Shown here: positions 27,749 to 35,902 of the stretch, piece after piece
Numbering within the stretch: position 1 is the first letter of the stretch
Layout of the letters: every line of letters starts with the position of its first letter
Source of the DNA: Leuconostoc rapi
GTDB taxonomy: Bacteria; Bacillota; Bacilli; Lactobacillales; Lactobacillaceae
NCBI RefSeq assembly: GCF_016908715.1
Contig: NZ_JAFBEK010000001.1
Span: 248,001-312,000, forward strand
Length of the DNA: 64,000 nt
Direction: 5' to 3'
Program-made: the position numbers and the translations under genes
The notes under the pieces: generated by a model
Seen by the model: the letters and a program-made list of their open reading frames with translations, nothing else
Database searches by the model: none
What the model was told of the DNA's origin: nothing

Positions 27749-27812
27749 TTGAAAACAATTTCTGCGTTTATCGGTGCTTATTTTGAAAACATGCTAAACT
27801 ATGGTTAGGTAG

Positions 27813-27842
27813 AAAAACGTCCAAGTTATCTTGGACGTTTTT
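27813..27842 (+). terminator. rho-independent terminator after asnS
   Basis: A 13-bp perfect stem (27813-27825 with 27830-27842), loop TTAT, and T's within the 3' arm. Confidence 0.9.
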
Positions 27843-27876
27843 CAGACGACGTATCGATTTAATGGGGTGATAAACA

Positions 27877-28515
27877 ATGGTATTAGATAATCGAGTACAA
27901 CAATATATTGGTGCTGGACAATCAAGTATTAGTAATGATTTACTATTACATTATCAAGAAATTGGCATGGATAATGATGACCTTGTGTTGTATCTACAAG
28001 TGATGCGTATCCAAAACAGAGGCGATGCAGCGACACCTAAGAGTTTAGCTCAAGTTTTACATGTGACTGAAAACATTGTTGTTGCACGCTTAAAAAGCTT
28101 GATTACTCGGGAATTGATGCTTATATCAGCAACAACAAAACAAGTTGAAACGTATGACTTTACGCCGATGGTAACTAAATTATTGGAAGGACAGCAAGTG
28201 TCTGCCGTTTCTGTTGTATCTGATGGAAAATCAGTGCGTCGAGAGATTTTCCAAACAATTGAAGTTGAGTTTGGCAGACCATTAACACCAATGGAAATGC
28301 AGACCATCGGTCATTGGTTTGACCAAGATCATTTTGAACCGGATTTAATATTATTGGCCATACAGGAGGCTGTTGCGAACAATGCACGTAGTTTGCGATA
28401 TATTGAAACAATACTTGTTAACTGGCAACGAGATCAGATTAAAACGCCATCGCAAGCTCAGGTCGCTAAACAAAAAAGACGTGGTGTAACGTATACTTAT
28501 GATAATTTATTTTAA
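27877..28515 (+). CDS. dnaD: DnaD-like replication initiation/primosome protein
   Basis: A 212-aa protein with an N-terminal winged-helix domain (about 10-95, YHYQEIGMDNDDLVLYLQVMR is characteristic) and the C-terminal DnaB_2/DnaD helical domain (about 120-195, GRPLTPMEMQTIGHWF). DnaD helps load the replicative helicase at oriC and restart sites. Position after asnS matches the Bacillus order, but nth, which usually follows, is missing and a minus-strand gene overlaps the last 9 bases. Confidence 0.9.
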   Translation: MVLDNRVQQYIGAGQSSISNDLLLHYQEIGMDNDDLVLYLQVMRIQNRGDAATPKSLAQVLHVTENIVVARLKSLITRELMLISATTKQVETYDFTPMVTKLLEGQQVSAVSVVSDGKSVRREIFQTIEVEFGRPLTPMEMQTIGHWFDQDHFEPDLILLAIQEAVANNARSLRYIETILVNWQRDQIKTPSQAQVAKQKRRGVTYTYDNLF

Positions 28516-28791
28516 AATAATATGTGGTGTTGCTTCATCTAATCTCAAATGAAAGCCAAATATGGGTCGCAAAGTTGATGAAAATAATTGTGTTTCACCG
28601 CTCATATCTTTTAATCGTGTGCTTAATTGGACTAAAGACATAGCTTTTTGACCCGTAACTAATCGTAAATTTGGGGAATCCTGTATAAAGTATATTTGTG
28701 CAATGGGCAAAACCAACTCACCTTGTTGTTCGAACAGTAGACTTTTTGGAGACATACAGTGCGTCAGATTTTCAAAATCAATTAATTTCAT
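28507..28791 (-). CDS. small hypothetical protein
   Basis: A 94-aa product I do not recognise. It has no membrane segment or signal peptide. A good SD (AAGGTG) stands 5 nt before ATG and TATACT lies upstream (28806-28811, minus), which supports a real gene. Its last 9 bases overlap the dnaD end on the other strand. It diverges from the RlmL-like gene, and a 9-bp inverted repeat lies between them. Confidence 0.55.
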   Translation of the reverse strand: MKLIDFENLTHCMSPKSLLFEQQGELVLPIAQIYFIQDSPNLRLVTGQKAMSLVQLSTRLKDMSGETQLFSSTLRPIFGFHLRLDEATPHIILK

Positions 28792-28815
28792 CGTGTCACC
28801 TTACCAGTATAGAAT

Positions 28816-28844
28816 CTAGATTAATATTGTTTTACTTAATCTAG
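28816..28844. repeat. 9-bp perfect inverted repeat in a divergent intergenic region
   Basis: CTAGATTAA (28816-28824) and TTAATCTAG (28836-28844) with 11 nt between. It lies between divergent start codons (28791 minus and 28860 plus) next to likely promoter boxes, so an operator is plausible. No candidate regulator is identified. Confidence 0.6.
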
Positions 28845-28859
28845 TATAAAGGAAAACTA

Positions 28860-29993
28860 ATGGAAAAAACATATCATTTAATGGCAACAGCTGCCGCCGG
28901 ACTTGAATCTTTAGTCGGTAAAGAACTTGAACGTCTTAATTATGAACATCAAGTGGAAAATTATCGTGTAAGATTTGACGGTACAGCAAAAGATATTTTG
29001 AATACAAACGTGTGGTTACGAACTGCAGATCGTATCAAAATTATTGTTGGTGAATTTGAGGCAACTACTTTTGACGATCTTTTTGAAGGCGTGAAGGCTT
29101 TGCCTTGGGAAACTTATCTTAACTATGATTCAGAATTTCCAGTAGCCGGTCGCTCTAAAAAATCTGAATTGTTTAGTGTCCCAGATGTACAAGCAATTAC
29201 AAAAAAAGCAATTGTTAGCCGGTTACAAGATGCTTATCATATTCACACACGTCTGCCAGAAAATGGTTATTTTGCTCAGCTTGAAGTGATGCTTGAAAAA
29301 GATCATGTGATTGTTACGCTTGATACAACTGGACCATCTTTGTTTAAGCGTGGTTATCGCGTGAACAAAGGCGGTGCGCCATTGAAGGAAAACTTTGCTG
29401 CTGCCTTAGTATTGTTAACCAATTGGCATCCGGATCGACCATTTGTTGATCCAACGACGGGATCAGGAACACTTGCCATTGAAGCGGCTTTAATCGGCCG
29501 TAATATTGCGCCGGGGCTTATCAGAGATTTTGATATTGAGCAAATGGATTGGTTTGATAAAATGCTGTCTGATACTGTCCGAGATGAAGCAGAGGCGCAA
29601 GCTGATTATGATCGCACGCTTGACATTGAAGCATTTGATATTGACGAAAATATGGTAGAAATTGCGATTGAAAATGCTAAACATGCAGGTCTTGGGAAAG
29701 ACATTGTGTTCAAACAGTTAGCTGCAAAAGATTGGACAACCGACAAAGTTAATGGTGTCTTAGTATCTAATCCACCTTATGGTGAGCGATTAGGTGAACT
29801 AGATGCGGCGAGAGAATTGTATGTTGAAATGGGCAATGTGTATCGTCAGTTACCTAGTTGGAGTAAGTACATTTTGACTAGTGATTTAGAATTTGAAACA
29901 TCTTATGGTGAAAAGGCTACCAAGCGACGTAAACTTTATAATGGTGCCATGCGTGTGGACTATTTCCAGTATTGGGGTAAGCGTGTGAAGTAA
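28860..29993 (+). CDS. 23S rRNA guanine-N2 methyltransferase, RlmL/YpsC-like
   Basis: A 377-aa protein with an N-terminal THUMP RNA-binding domain (about 45-155) and a C-terminal SAM methyltransferase. Motif I is FVDPTTGSGTLAIEAALIG (about 198) and the catalytic NPPY is in VSNPPYGERLG (about 301), typical of N2-guanine methylation. It corresponds to the single-domain half of E. coli RlmL and to Bacillus YpsC; the exact target is inferred. AAAGGA precedes ATG. A terminator-like repeat follows. Confidence 0.88.
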   Translation: MEKTYHLMATAAAGLESLVGKELERLNYEHQVENYRVRFDGTAKDILNTNVWLRTADRIKIIVGEFEATTFDDLFEGVKALPWETYLNYDSEFPVAGRSKKSELFSVPDVQAITKKAIVSRLQDAYHIHTRLPENGYFAQLEVMLEKDHVIVTLDTTGPSLFKRGYRVNKGGAPLKENFAAALVLLTNWHPDRPFVDPTTGSGTLAIEAALIGRNIAPGLIRDFDIEQMDWFDKMLSDTVRDEAEAQADYDRTLDIEAFDIDENMVEIAIENAKHAGLGKDIVFKQLAAKDWTTDKVNGVLVSNPPYGERLGELDAARELYVEMGNVYRQLPSWSKYILTSDLEFETSYGEKATKRRKLYNGAMRVDYFQYWGKRVK

Positions 29994-30037
29994 AAAAGAA
30001 AGTTGTGGTGTATGATAGCATCAAAACTTTCTTTTGC
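29994..30037 (+). terminator. terminator after the RlmL-like gene
   Basis: An 11-bp stem, 29994-30004 with 30025-30035, starting just past the stop codon; the 3' arm ends in T's. Confidence 0.7.
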
Positions 30038-30059
30038 TTATTCAATGAGTAGTTGCATG

Positions 30060-30068
30060 TGATAAAAT
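30060..30068 (+). promoter_or_regulatory. extended -10 promoter of the GNAT gene
   Basis: TGATAAAAT, the same nonamer found before the M32 gene (52875) and the DUF2187-like gene (59017). Confidence 0.6.
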
Positions 30069-30081
30069 AAATTATCTTGAT

Positions 30082-30121
30082 AAGGGAGAGATTACGTTTG
30101 GCGTAATCAAGTAAGAGTATG
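30082..30121 (+). promoter_or_regulatory. hairpin-bridged ribosome binding site of the GNAT gene
   Basis: AAGGGAG (30082-30088) is followed by the 7-bp perfect stem GATTACG/CGTAATC (30090-30096 with 30102-30108, loop TTTGG) and then ATG 30119. The linear gap is 30 nt; with the stem folded it is about 11 nt. Confidence 0.6.
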
Positions 30122-30646
30122 TCAGCAGTATATATGCGTCAAGCGCAAAATAGTGATTTAGCAGCAATCGACACTATCATTGAAAATGCACGATTTTATC
30201 TTAAGCAACAAGAAATTAACCAATGGCAATTGGGTTATCCAAATCAAGAGACGATTTTGAGGGATTTAGAAAAGAAATATGGTTATGTGCTCATAGTTGA
30301 TAATCAAGTTGCCGGTTATGTCGCAATCATAATGGGTGAGGATCCGGTTTATACAAAAATTGAATCAGGGCAATGGTTGAATCAATCAGCTGATTATGTG
30401 GCTATTCATCGTTTCGCATTATCTCATCTTTATCGTGGACAAAAATTGGCACAGCGGTTCATGACAGCAATTTTAACTTATTTTTTTGATAAGGATGTCA
30501 TCGATTTTAGAATTGATACGCATCCTGAAAATATGCCAATGCAGGCTGTTATAAAAGGGAATGGCTTTGTAAAACGAGGTATTGTTTACATTGATGAAGG
30601 TGATACCAAGCAAGTACGTTGGGCATACCAGTTATTCTTAAATTAA
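30119..30646 (+). CDS. GNAT family N-acetyltransferase
   Basis: A 175-aa protein with the GNAT fold. It has an N-terminal MRQAQNSDLAAID strand-helix, a central beta region YVAIIMGEDPVY and the acetyl-CoA loop FALSHLYRGQKLAQRFM (about 101-117), then RIDTHPENMPMQAVIKGNGF typical of family C-termini. Acceptor substrate unknown. The start ATG 30119 is reached through the stem described separately. Confidence 0.8.
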   Translation: MSAVYMRQAQNSDLAAIDTIIENARFYLKQQEINQWQLGYPNQETILRDLEKKYGYVLIVDNQVAGYVAIIMGEDPVYTKIESGQWLNQSADYVAIHRFALSHLYRGQKLAQRFMTAILTYFFDKDVIDFRIDTHPENMPMQAVIKGNGFVKRGIVYIDEGDTKQVRWAYQLFLN

Positions 30647-30678
30647 GAATATATGCTATTTACTTATTAAAAGTAAGT

Positions 30679-30687
30679 TGGTATGAT
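30679..30687 (+). promoter_or_regulatory. extended -10 promoter of the nitroreductase gene
   Basis: TGGTATGAT, identical to the element before rbsK at 9687. Confidence 0.55.
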
Positions 30688-30725
30688 AGGTGTATAAACT
30701 TATGCTAATGGCTGAGTACACTTAC

Positions 30726-30846
30726 AAGGAGGAACTGTGTGTCGTGTTGTTACACTATTTTTATAATGTCTTGTGACGTTAAAATAATCAACACATCATC
30801 AATTACGCGACGTCACTATCAAGTCGTTGGTAGCACACAAAAAATG
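30726..30846 (+). promoter_or_regulatory. hairpin-bridged ribosome binding site of the nitroreductase gene
   Basis: AAGGAGG (30726-30732) is 111 nt before ATG 30844. Closing stem TGTGTG/CACACA (30736-30741 with 30834-30839) leaves only 7 nt between SD and AUG when folded. Internal stems: GTGACGT/ACGTCAC (30773-30779 with 30810-30816) and TATC/GGTA (30817-30820 with 30829-30832). The alternative GTTACA/TGTGAC pairing would compete with the first. An in-frame reading from GTG 30739 runs through this region but begins inside the closing stem. Confidence 0.65.
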
Positions 30847-31452
30847 TTTATGTCATTTACAGATTTACAAAAGCAACGTCGAACAACTTATGTTTTGGGT
30901 AAAAAAGTGACGCAAACACCAGAAGAAATTTTTGACATTGTGAAATCTGCCGTTAAAAATTCACCCACGGCGTTTAATAACCAAACTGTTCGAACAATCG
31001 TATTAACTGGTGACTCGCATGAAAAGTTGTGGCAGTTGACCGCAGATCGCTTAAAATTGGAAGTACCAGATGAGACCACATATAATAGCACACTAGCTAA
31101 GATCAATCGTGCATTTAAAGCTGGATATGGCACGATTTTATTTTTTACAGATACATCGGTGGTCAAATCTTTTGAGGAAAATATCCCGTTATATGCTGAA
31201 AATTTTTATGACTGGTCAGAACAAGGACATGGTATTGCTGAATATGCGACATGGTTAGCTTTGACAGAAGCTGGTCTTGGTGCATCATTACAACACTATA
31301 ACCCACTAATTGATGAATCAGTGGCGGAAAATTTTGACGTACCGTCATCATGGCGCTTACGAGCACAAATGCCTTTTGGTTCAATTGAATCACCAGCAGA
31401 TGATAAAACATTTGTAGCTGATGAAGATCGTTTTAAATTACTTAAAGCCTAA
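30844..31452 (+). CDS. nitroreductase family protein
   Basis: A 202-aa FMN-dependent oxidoreductase of the nitroreductase family, Hbn1/Frm2-like subgroup. MSFTDLQKQRRTTYVLG at the N-terminus gives the FMN-contacting RR. KNSPTAFNNQTVRTIVL (about 42-58) and the C-terminal GLGASLQHYNPLID are also typical. Likely cytoplasmic, reducing quinones or nitro compounds with NAD(P)H. I begin at ATG 30844; family members begin at or near this point, and upstream sequence encodes no conserved domain. A shared terminator follows. Confidence 0.85.
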   Translation: MFMSFTDLQKQRRTTYVLGKKVTQTPEEIFDIVKSAVKNSPTAFNNQTVRTIVLTGDSHEKLWQLTADRLKLEVPDETTYNSTLAKINRAFKAGYGTILFFTDTSVVKSFEENIPLYAENFYDWSEQGHGIAEYATWLALTEAGLGASLQHYNPLIDESVAENFDVPSSWRLRAQMPFGSIESPADDKTFVADEDRFKLLKA

Positions 31453-31470
31453 GCGACTTTATTGCTAAAA

Positions 31471-31517
31471 AAACAAGTAAGCAACCTGAATTTTTAGGTC
31501 ACTTACTTGTTTTTTGT
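31471..31517. terminator. terminator shared by the nitroreductase and the 44-aa gene
   Basis: Arms 31471-31481 and 31502-31512 (11 bp) plus inner ACCT/AGGT, followed by T's on the plus strand. The 3' arm overlaps the end of the minus-strand gene. Confidence 0.85.
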
Positions 31518-31637
31518 TTGTGTAAACTTTGCTTTTAAAGCGGCCACTTGCTCTGCCTTAGTCAATTGTGTTTGTTGACCTGACTTGTAATTGGCATTGG
31601 CTTGCTTCTGTTTAAAATCAATTTGATAACGTCCCAT
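31503..31637 (-). CDS. small basic hypothetical protein, 44 aa
   Basis: A short reading frame beginning MGRYQIDFKQKQAN and ending in TKNK, rich in Lys and Gln and likely helical. Support for a real gene: AAAGGATGG 5-12 nt before the ATG, TATACT further upstream on the minus strand (near 31670) and a convergent terminator at its end. I recognise no family, and homologues would be needed to confirm it. Confidence 0.55.
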   Translation of the reverse strand: MGRYQIDFKQKQANANYKSGQQTQLTKAEQVAALKAKFTQTKNK

Positions 31638-31752
31638 TTTTCCATCCTTTTTTGTGTCTTTAATAGTATACCCTATTTTATGTGTGAATGGTTAAATAAA
31701 AAAAGATGGGTCATGTTAAAATGAAGGCAACTAATAAATAAGGAGAAAGTGT

Positions 31753-32697
31753 ATGGTGAACCTAGCAGACGTTGCACGTCAAGCACATGTGTCCAAAATG
31801 ACGGTTAGTCGGGTGCTTAATCATCCTGAAAAAGTGTCTGTGGAAGTGAAAACAGCCGTGATGGCAGCAATTGATTTAATTGGCTATCAGCCAAATCGTA
31901 TTGCTAAGGCATTAGTGAATCATCAAAACTACGTGATTCAATTTTTAGTCTTGGAAGATATTGACACGGTTGAACCTAATTATGCTATTTTATTACTACA
32001 GCTCGCCGATGTGTTAAATCAAAAGGGGTATACATTAGAAATTAGTACGATAATCACTGACAACGATAACATTGATGGTATTATTGTCAGTGGCTGGCGG
32101 CAATCGGACATAATTGCGTTAGAAGCATTAAGTGTACCAGTTGTTCTTTATGGCGAATCGCCAATAGATCATGATATGGCGTATGTTGACGTTGATAACC
32201 GCTATGGCGTGAAATTAGCGACAAAACACCTGATTCAAACAGGTTATCAAAAGATTATTTATATTGGTATGTCCGTTGATTTGCCATTTTCAAATGAACG
32301 GGAGCTGGGTTATTTAGATACAATGGCTAATAATAGACGGGTATCTAAAGTTTATAATGTAGATAATCACTCACATGTAGCAGAAAAATTAATTGACAAT
32401 ATTATGACACAATTATCTGAAAATACTGGTGTGGTTTGCGCGACTGATCGCATTGCGTTAGGTGTGGTACGAGCCTTGAATAAACAAAACGGTGTGCCTG
32501 AACAGTATGGTGTCGTTGGATTTGATGGCGTATTTATTGACCAAATTTCATCACCACAATTAACCACAATTCGTCAACCGTTTGCTCAAATTGCGCAATC
32601 TTTGGTAGATCATTTGTTTTTGCAACTAGAACATGGCGAACTGGGAATGCAACGCATCGTGCCGAGTTTAATACGTCGTGATACGACACGGGCTTAA
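31753..32697 (+). CDS. LacI family transcriptional regulator
   Basis: A 314-aa repressor with an N-terminal helix-turn-helix (LADVARQAHVSKMTVSRVLNHPEKVS, residues 3-28), the hinge GYQPNRIAKAL and a periplasmic-binding-like sugar domain (VVLYGESPIDHDMAYVDVDN; GVVGFDGVFIDQISSPQLTTIRQP). It lies directly upstream of the decayed permease gene, so it probably controls the maltose phosphorylase segment. A LacI-type palindrome at 32703 and a cre at 32764 lie just downstream. AAGGAG precedes ATG. Confidence 0.88.
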   Translation: MVNLADVARQAHVSKMTVSRVLNHPEKVSVEVKTAVMAAIDLIGYQPNRIAKALVNHQNYVIQFLVLEDIDTVEPNYAILLLQLADVLNQKGYTLEISTIITDNDNIDGIIVSGWRQSDIIALEALSVPVVLYGESPIDHDMAYVDVDNRYGVKLATKHLIQTGYQKIIYIGMSVDLPFSNERELGYLDTMANNRRVSKVYNVDNHSHVAEKLIDNIMTQLSENTGVVCATDRIALGVVRALNKQNGVPEQYGVVGFDGVFIDQISSPQLTTIRQPFAQIAQSLVDHLFLQLEHGELGMQRIVPSLIRRDTTRA

Positions 32698-32702
32698 AAA
32701 GA

Positions 32703-32716
32703 TGTTATCGTTAACA
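32703..32716. promoter_or_regulatory. LacI-type operator
   Basis: TGTTATCGTTAACA has 5-bp palindromic arms around a central CG, as in LacI/GalR-family operators. It lies 36 nt before the -10 box. Confidence 0.5.
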
Positions 32717-32751
32717 TGCTGTTAGCTATTTCAATTATTACTAGGTTATCC

Positions 32752-32757
32752 TATACT
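32752..32757 (+). promoter_or_regulatory. -10 box of the permease remnant/mapA transcript
   Basis: TATACT with a poor -35 (TTCAAT, 16-nt spacer). The cre at 32764 begins 7 nt downstream, so bound CcpA would overlap the transcription start. Confidence 0.5.
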
Positions 32758-32763
32758 AAAATA

Positions 32764-32777
32764 TGTAAACGCTTACA
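32764..32777. promoter_or_regulatory. catabolite responsive element (cre)
   Basis: TGTAAACGCTTACA fits the CcpA consensus TGWAANCGNTNWCA at every position. It covers the predicted transcription start of the maltose phosphorylase unit. Confidence 0.8.
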
Positions 32778-32806
32778 TAAAAATATTTAGTTTTAAGGAG
32801 ACGATT

Positions 32807-33143
32807 ATGGTTAAAAAAACAACAGGTCAAGGTTTGCCTAACTTGCCACTTAGAACCATTTGGATGTTGAGTTTTGGATTTTTAGGCGTGCAGATGGCGT
32901 TTTCATTGCAAAGTTCACAAATGGGACGAATTTTTCAGACGTTGGGTGCTGATCTCACTAAGTTAGGATTTTTCTTTATCCTACCACCATTGCCAGGATT
33001 GTTTGTCCAACCACTTGTGGGTTACTGCTCAGATCGCACATTTTCCATCAATGATATTAGTTTCTGGTATCTTAATGTTAGTTGGTGCCATTAGTGTCAG
33101 ATTTATCAATGACGTTCATAGCGATCCAGTAGATGTACAATAA
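32807..33143 (+). pseudogene. remnant of an MFS maltose permease with internal deletion and frameshift
   Basis: The first 75 codons encode the start of a permease closely like the intact one at 38755: both contain MGRIFQTLG, TKLGFFFILPP and SDxT. After SDRT (near 33043) the frame is lost. In another frame a C-terminal piece (SMILVSGILMLVGAISVRF to a stop at 33141-33143) resembles the end of such a transporter. The middle, about 350 codons, is missing. AAGGAG, -10 and cre upstream are intact, so the promoter now serves mainly mapA. Confidence 0.8.
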
Positions 33144-33232
33144 TGAATGTGTCACGCTTCGGGGTTAATAAGCATCGAAAGATATTAATGCTGAAGCTAA
33201 GCATTAGAAAAATTGAAGAGGTAGAAAGTCTT

Positions 33233-35491
33233 ATGAAGCGAATTTTTGAAGTTGATCCTTGGACAGTTACATCACATGATTTGAATCCTGAAGATAAACG
33301 TCTCCAAGAATCTATGACGAGTTTGGGCAACGAATACATGGGCATGCGTGGCATGTTCGAAGAAGTCTATTCTGGTGACACACATCAAGGTATTTACGTT
33401 GGTGGTGTTTGGTTCCCAGATAAAACACGTGTCGGTTGGTGGAAGAATGGTTATCCACGCTACTTTGGAAAAGCGATCAATGCGCTAAATTATGTCAAAG
33501 CAGACATTTACGTTGATGGCAATCAAGTTGATCTAGCTAAAAATGATGTGACTGATTTTGAAGTATTATTGGATATGAAAAATGGTGTTTTGAATCGAAC
33601 GTTTACTGTGTTTGGCGTGACGTTTAAAATCACGCGCTTAGTTTCAGCAACAGTGAAGGAATTGGCAGATATTCACTATGACTTATCTTCTGCTGATGGC
33701 CAAGCTCACCATGTTCGATTTGATGCTAGTATTGATGCTGACGTTGTTAATGAAGATTCAAATTACGATGAGAAGTTTTGGCAAGTTTTGGATGCAGGTA
33801 ATGACGCTAATTCATCCTTTGTCGCCACGCAAACGATCGAAAATTCGTTTGGTGTGCCACAATTTACAGTTGTTGCCCGTCAGAGCTTTGTTGGCGGTGA
33901 AAAGCATGGTGTGAACCGCTCTGAAAAAAAAGTGACTGATAACTTTGACATTGAAGTACCAGCTAAAAGTTCAGTTAGTTTTGAAAAGCGCGTGATTGTG
34001 ACAACTTCGCGTGACTATGATAATCTGGCTCAAGCGATTAAAGCAGGCGAGACACTAACTGCAGGTATTGTAGCACAAACATACGACGACATATACACAG
34101 CGCATGCACAAGAATGGTCTAATCGTTGGGACAAAGCTGATGTTCAAATTGAGGGGGATGATGCGGCACAACAGGGTATTCGCTTCAACTTATTCCAATT
34201 ATTCTCAACTTATTATGGTAATGATCCACGTTTGAATATCGGACCAAAAGGTTTCACAGGTGAAAAGTATGGTGGGGCAACGTATTGGGACACGGAAGCC
34301 TTTGCCATTCCTGTTTATCTTGGTGTTGCTGATCCGTCTGTGACCCGTTCATTGCTACAATATCGTTTTGATCAGTTGGATGGTGCATTCCACAATGCCA
34401 AAGAACAAGGCTTAAAAGGTGCTTTGTATCCAATGGTGACCTTTGATGGTATTGAGTCACACAACGAGTGGGAAATTACTTTTGAAGAAATTCACCGTAA
34501 TTCGACAATTGCTTATGCGATTTATAATTATACAAACATCACAGGAGATCACTCATGGCTTGATGGTGATGGTGCACAAGTTTTGTATAATATCGCACGT
34601 TTCTGGGCAGATCGTGTCCACTATTCTGCCCGAAATGATAAGTACATGATTCACGGTGTTACGGGCCCCAATGAGTATGAAAACAATGTTAATAACAATT
34701 TTTATACAAATTGGATGGCTAAGTGGGTTTTGCAATACTCACTTGAACACCACGATGAAATTAATGCTGATGAAAAGGCTAAGTTGGCTTTGACGGATGA
34801 AGAATTAGCAAAGTGGCAAGAAATTGTTGATAAAATGTACTTGCCAGAGGCTGACGTTGAAACCAAAATAGGTAAAAAGCATATCTTTGTTCAGCATGAT
34901 ACATTCTTGGATAAAGATTTGACACCAATTGCTGATATGCCACAAGACATTCGGCCAATTAACCAAAATTGGTCATGGGATCGCATTTTACGCTCACCAT
35001 ATATCAAGCAATCTGATACATTGCATGCCATGTTCTATTTCCCAGACGCATTCACAGAAGAAGAAAAGCGTAGCAACTTTGAATTCTATGAACCATTGAC
35101 AGTGCATGAGTCATCATTGTCGCCATCCGTTCACTCAATTTTGGCTGCTGACTTACAAATGGCAGATAAAGCAGTTGAAATGTACGAACGTGCAGCTCGT
35201 TTGGACTTAGATAATTATAATAATGATACGTCAGATGGTTTGCATATAACCGCTATGACAGGCTCATGGCTAGCGATTGTTCAAGGATTCGCTGGCATGC
35301 GTGTTCGTGACAACAAACTTCATTTGAAACCATTCTTACCAAAGAACTGGAAAACCTATGCTTTCCGTTTGGTATTTCGCGGTCATGTTTTGGAAGTGTC
35401 AGTCGATGGTCAAGGCGCGCATGTTGACTTGATGTCAGGTGAACCATTAGTGATTGACCTATTAGGGCAAGATGTGAAGTTGACAAAGTAG
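33233..35491 (+). CDS. mapA: maltose phosphorylase (GH65)
   Basis: Cytoplasmic inverting phosphorylase that splits maltose with phosphate into glucose and beta-glucose 1-phosphate. The 752-aa protein has the GH65 beta-sandwich N-terminal domain, the (alpha/alpha)6 barrel with YGGATYWDTEAFAIPVYL and HGVTGPNEYENNVNNN (the Glu is the general acid), and the C-terminal lid. Length is normal. The start is ATG 33233, with GAAGAGG upstream. The partner enzyme beta-phosphoglucomutase is decayed downstream, so the product must be handled by a gene elsewhere if this one is used. Confidence 0.92.
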   Translation: MKRIFEVDPWTVTSHDLNPEDKRLQESMTSLGNEYMGMRGMFEEVYSGDTHQGIYVGGVWFPDKTRVGWWKNGYPRYFGKAINALNYVKADIYVDGNQVDLAKNDVTDFEVLLDMKNGVLNRTFTVFGVTFKITRLVSATVKELADIHYDLSSADGQAHHVRFDASIDADVVNEDSNYDEKFWQVLDAGNDANSSFVATQTIENSFGVPQFTVVARQSFVGGEKHGVNRSEKKVTDNFDIEVPAKSSVSFEKRVIVTTSRDYDNLAQAIKAGETLTAGIVAQTYDDIYTAHAQEWSNRWDKADVQIEGDDAAQQGIRFNLFQLFSTYYGNDPRLNIGPKGFTGEKYGGATYWDTEAFAIPVYLGVADPSVTRSLLQYRFDQLDGAFHNAKEQGLKGALYPMVTFDGIESHNEWEITFEEIHRNSTIAYAIYNYTNITGDHSWLDGDGAQVLYNIARFWADRVHYSARNDKYMIHGVTGPNEYENNVNNNFYTNWMAKWVLQYSLEHHDEINADEKAKLALTDEELAKWQEIVDKMYLPEADVETKIGKKHIFVQHDTFLDKDLTPIADMPQDIRPINQNWSWDRILRSPYIKQSDTLHAMFYFPDAFTEEEKRSNFEFYEPLTVHESSLSPSVHSILAADLQMADKAVEMYERAARLDLDNYNNDTSDGLHITAMTGSWLAIVQGFAGMRVRDNKLHLKPFLPKNWKTYAFRLVFRGHVLEVSVDGQGAHVDLMSGEPLVIDLLGQDVKLTK

Positions 35492-35522
35492 TAAGCAGGA
35501 TAATGGGCGAGGGATTGCTAAT

Positions 35523-35792
35523 TTGCTATATAGTCGAAAAAATTTTGACAGCATTTACCCTAGAAAATATCAATCACACAGATTACTGCGATTTCACACG
35601 TGGCAATCGTTTTTTGCTGCACGTAAGGGTGTCAAACAAAAACTGTTAGTACAATTTGATGACTTAGTAGCGTATTTAGATAATCTGTTCCACTTTGGTA
35701 ATTGTTAACACCGATGTGTTGTCGAATGCCGACTTAAATTTTGCTTCGACAGCAGAAGTCACGCTAGAAAATATTGAAACTAAAATGAAATA
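35523..35792 (+). pseudogene. decayed beta-phosphoglucomutase remnant
   Basis: This 410-nt stretch after mapA has no intact gene. Frameshifted traces of a HAD-type beta-phosphoglucomutase can be read. Around 35560-35600 there is a TDTAISHVA-like piece (compare DGVITDTAxxHxxAW), split by frame changes. Near 35707-35792 there is a C-terminal piece VIVNTDVLSNADLNFAST followed by LENIETKMK and a stop. The order mapA-pgmB is standard in lactic acid bacteria, which supports the reading. Most of the middle is missing. Confidence 0.5.
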
Positions 35793-35802
35793 AGTCAATA
35801 AC

Positions 35803-35902
35803 AAAACCGTCAAGTTTATGATGATGTGAACTGATAACTGAGATAAAGTAAACTATTCAGAAAGTTATCGGGTTCATCTCACTTAAACTGACGGTTTTCG
35901 TT
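35803..35902. terminator. long imperfect inverted repeat, bidirectional terminator
   Basis: Outer arms 35803-35818 and 35884-35898 (15 pairs, one bulge) with an inner imperfect hairpin between. It separates the decayed pgmB (plus) from the LacI-family gene ending at 35903 (minus). Confidence 0.75.

Noticed and set aside
30739-30843. Longer nitroreductase starting at GTG 30739
   Set aside because: The start is within the TGTGTG closing arm and the 35 added residues match no part of the family.
33143-33232. Extended N-terminus of maltose phosphorylase from 33143
   Set aside because: No SD; the 30 extra residues overlap the permease remnant. ATG 33233 matches GH65 starts.
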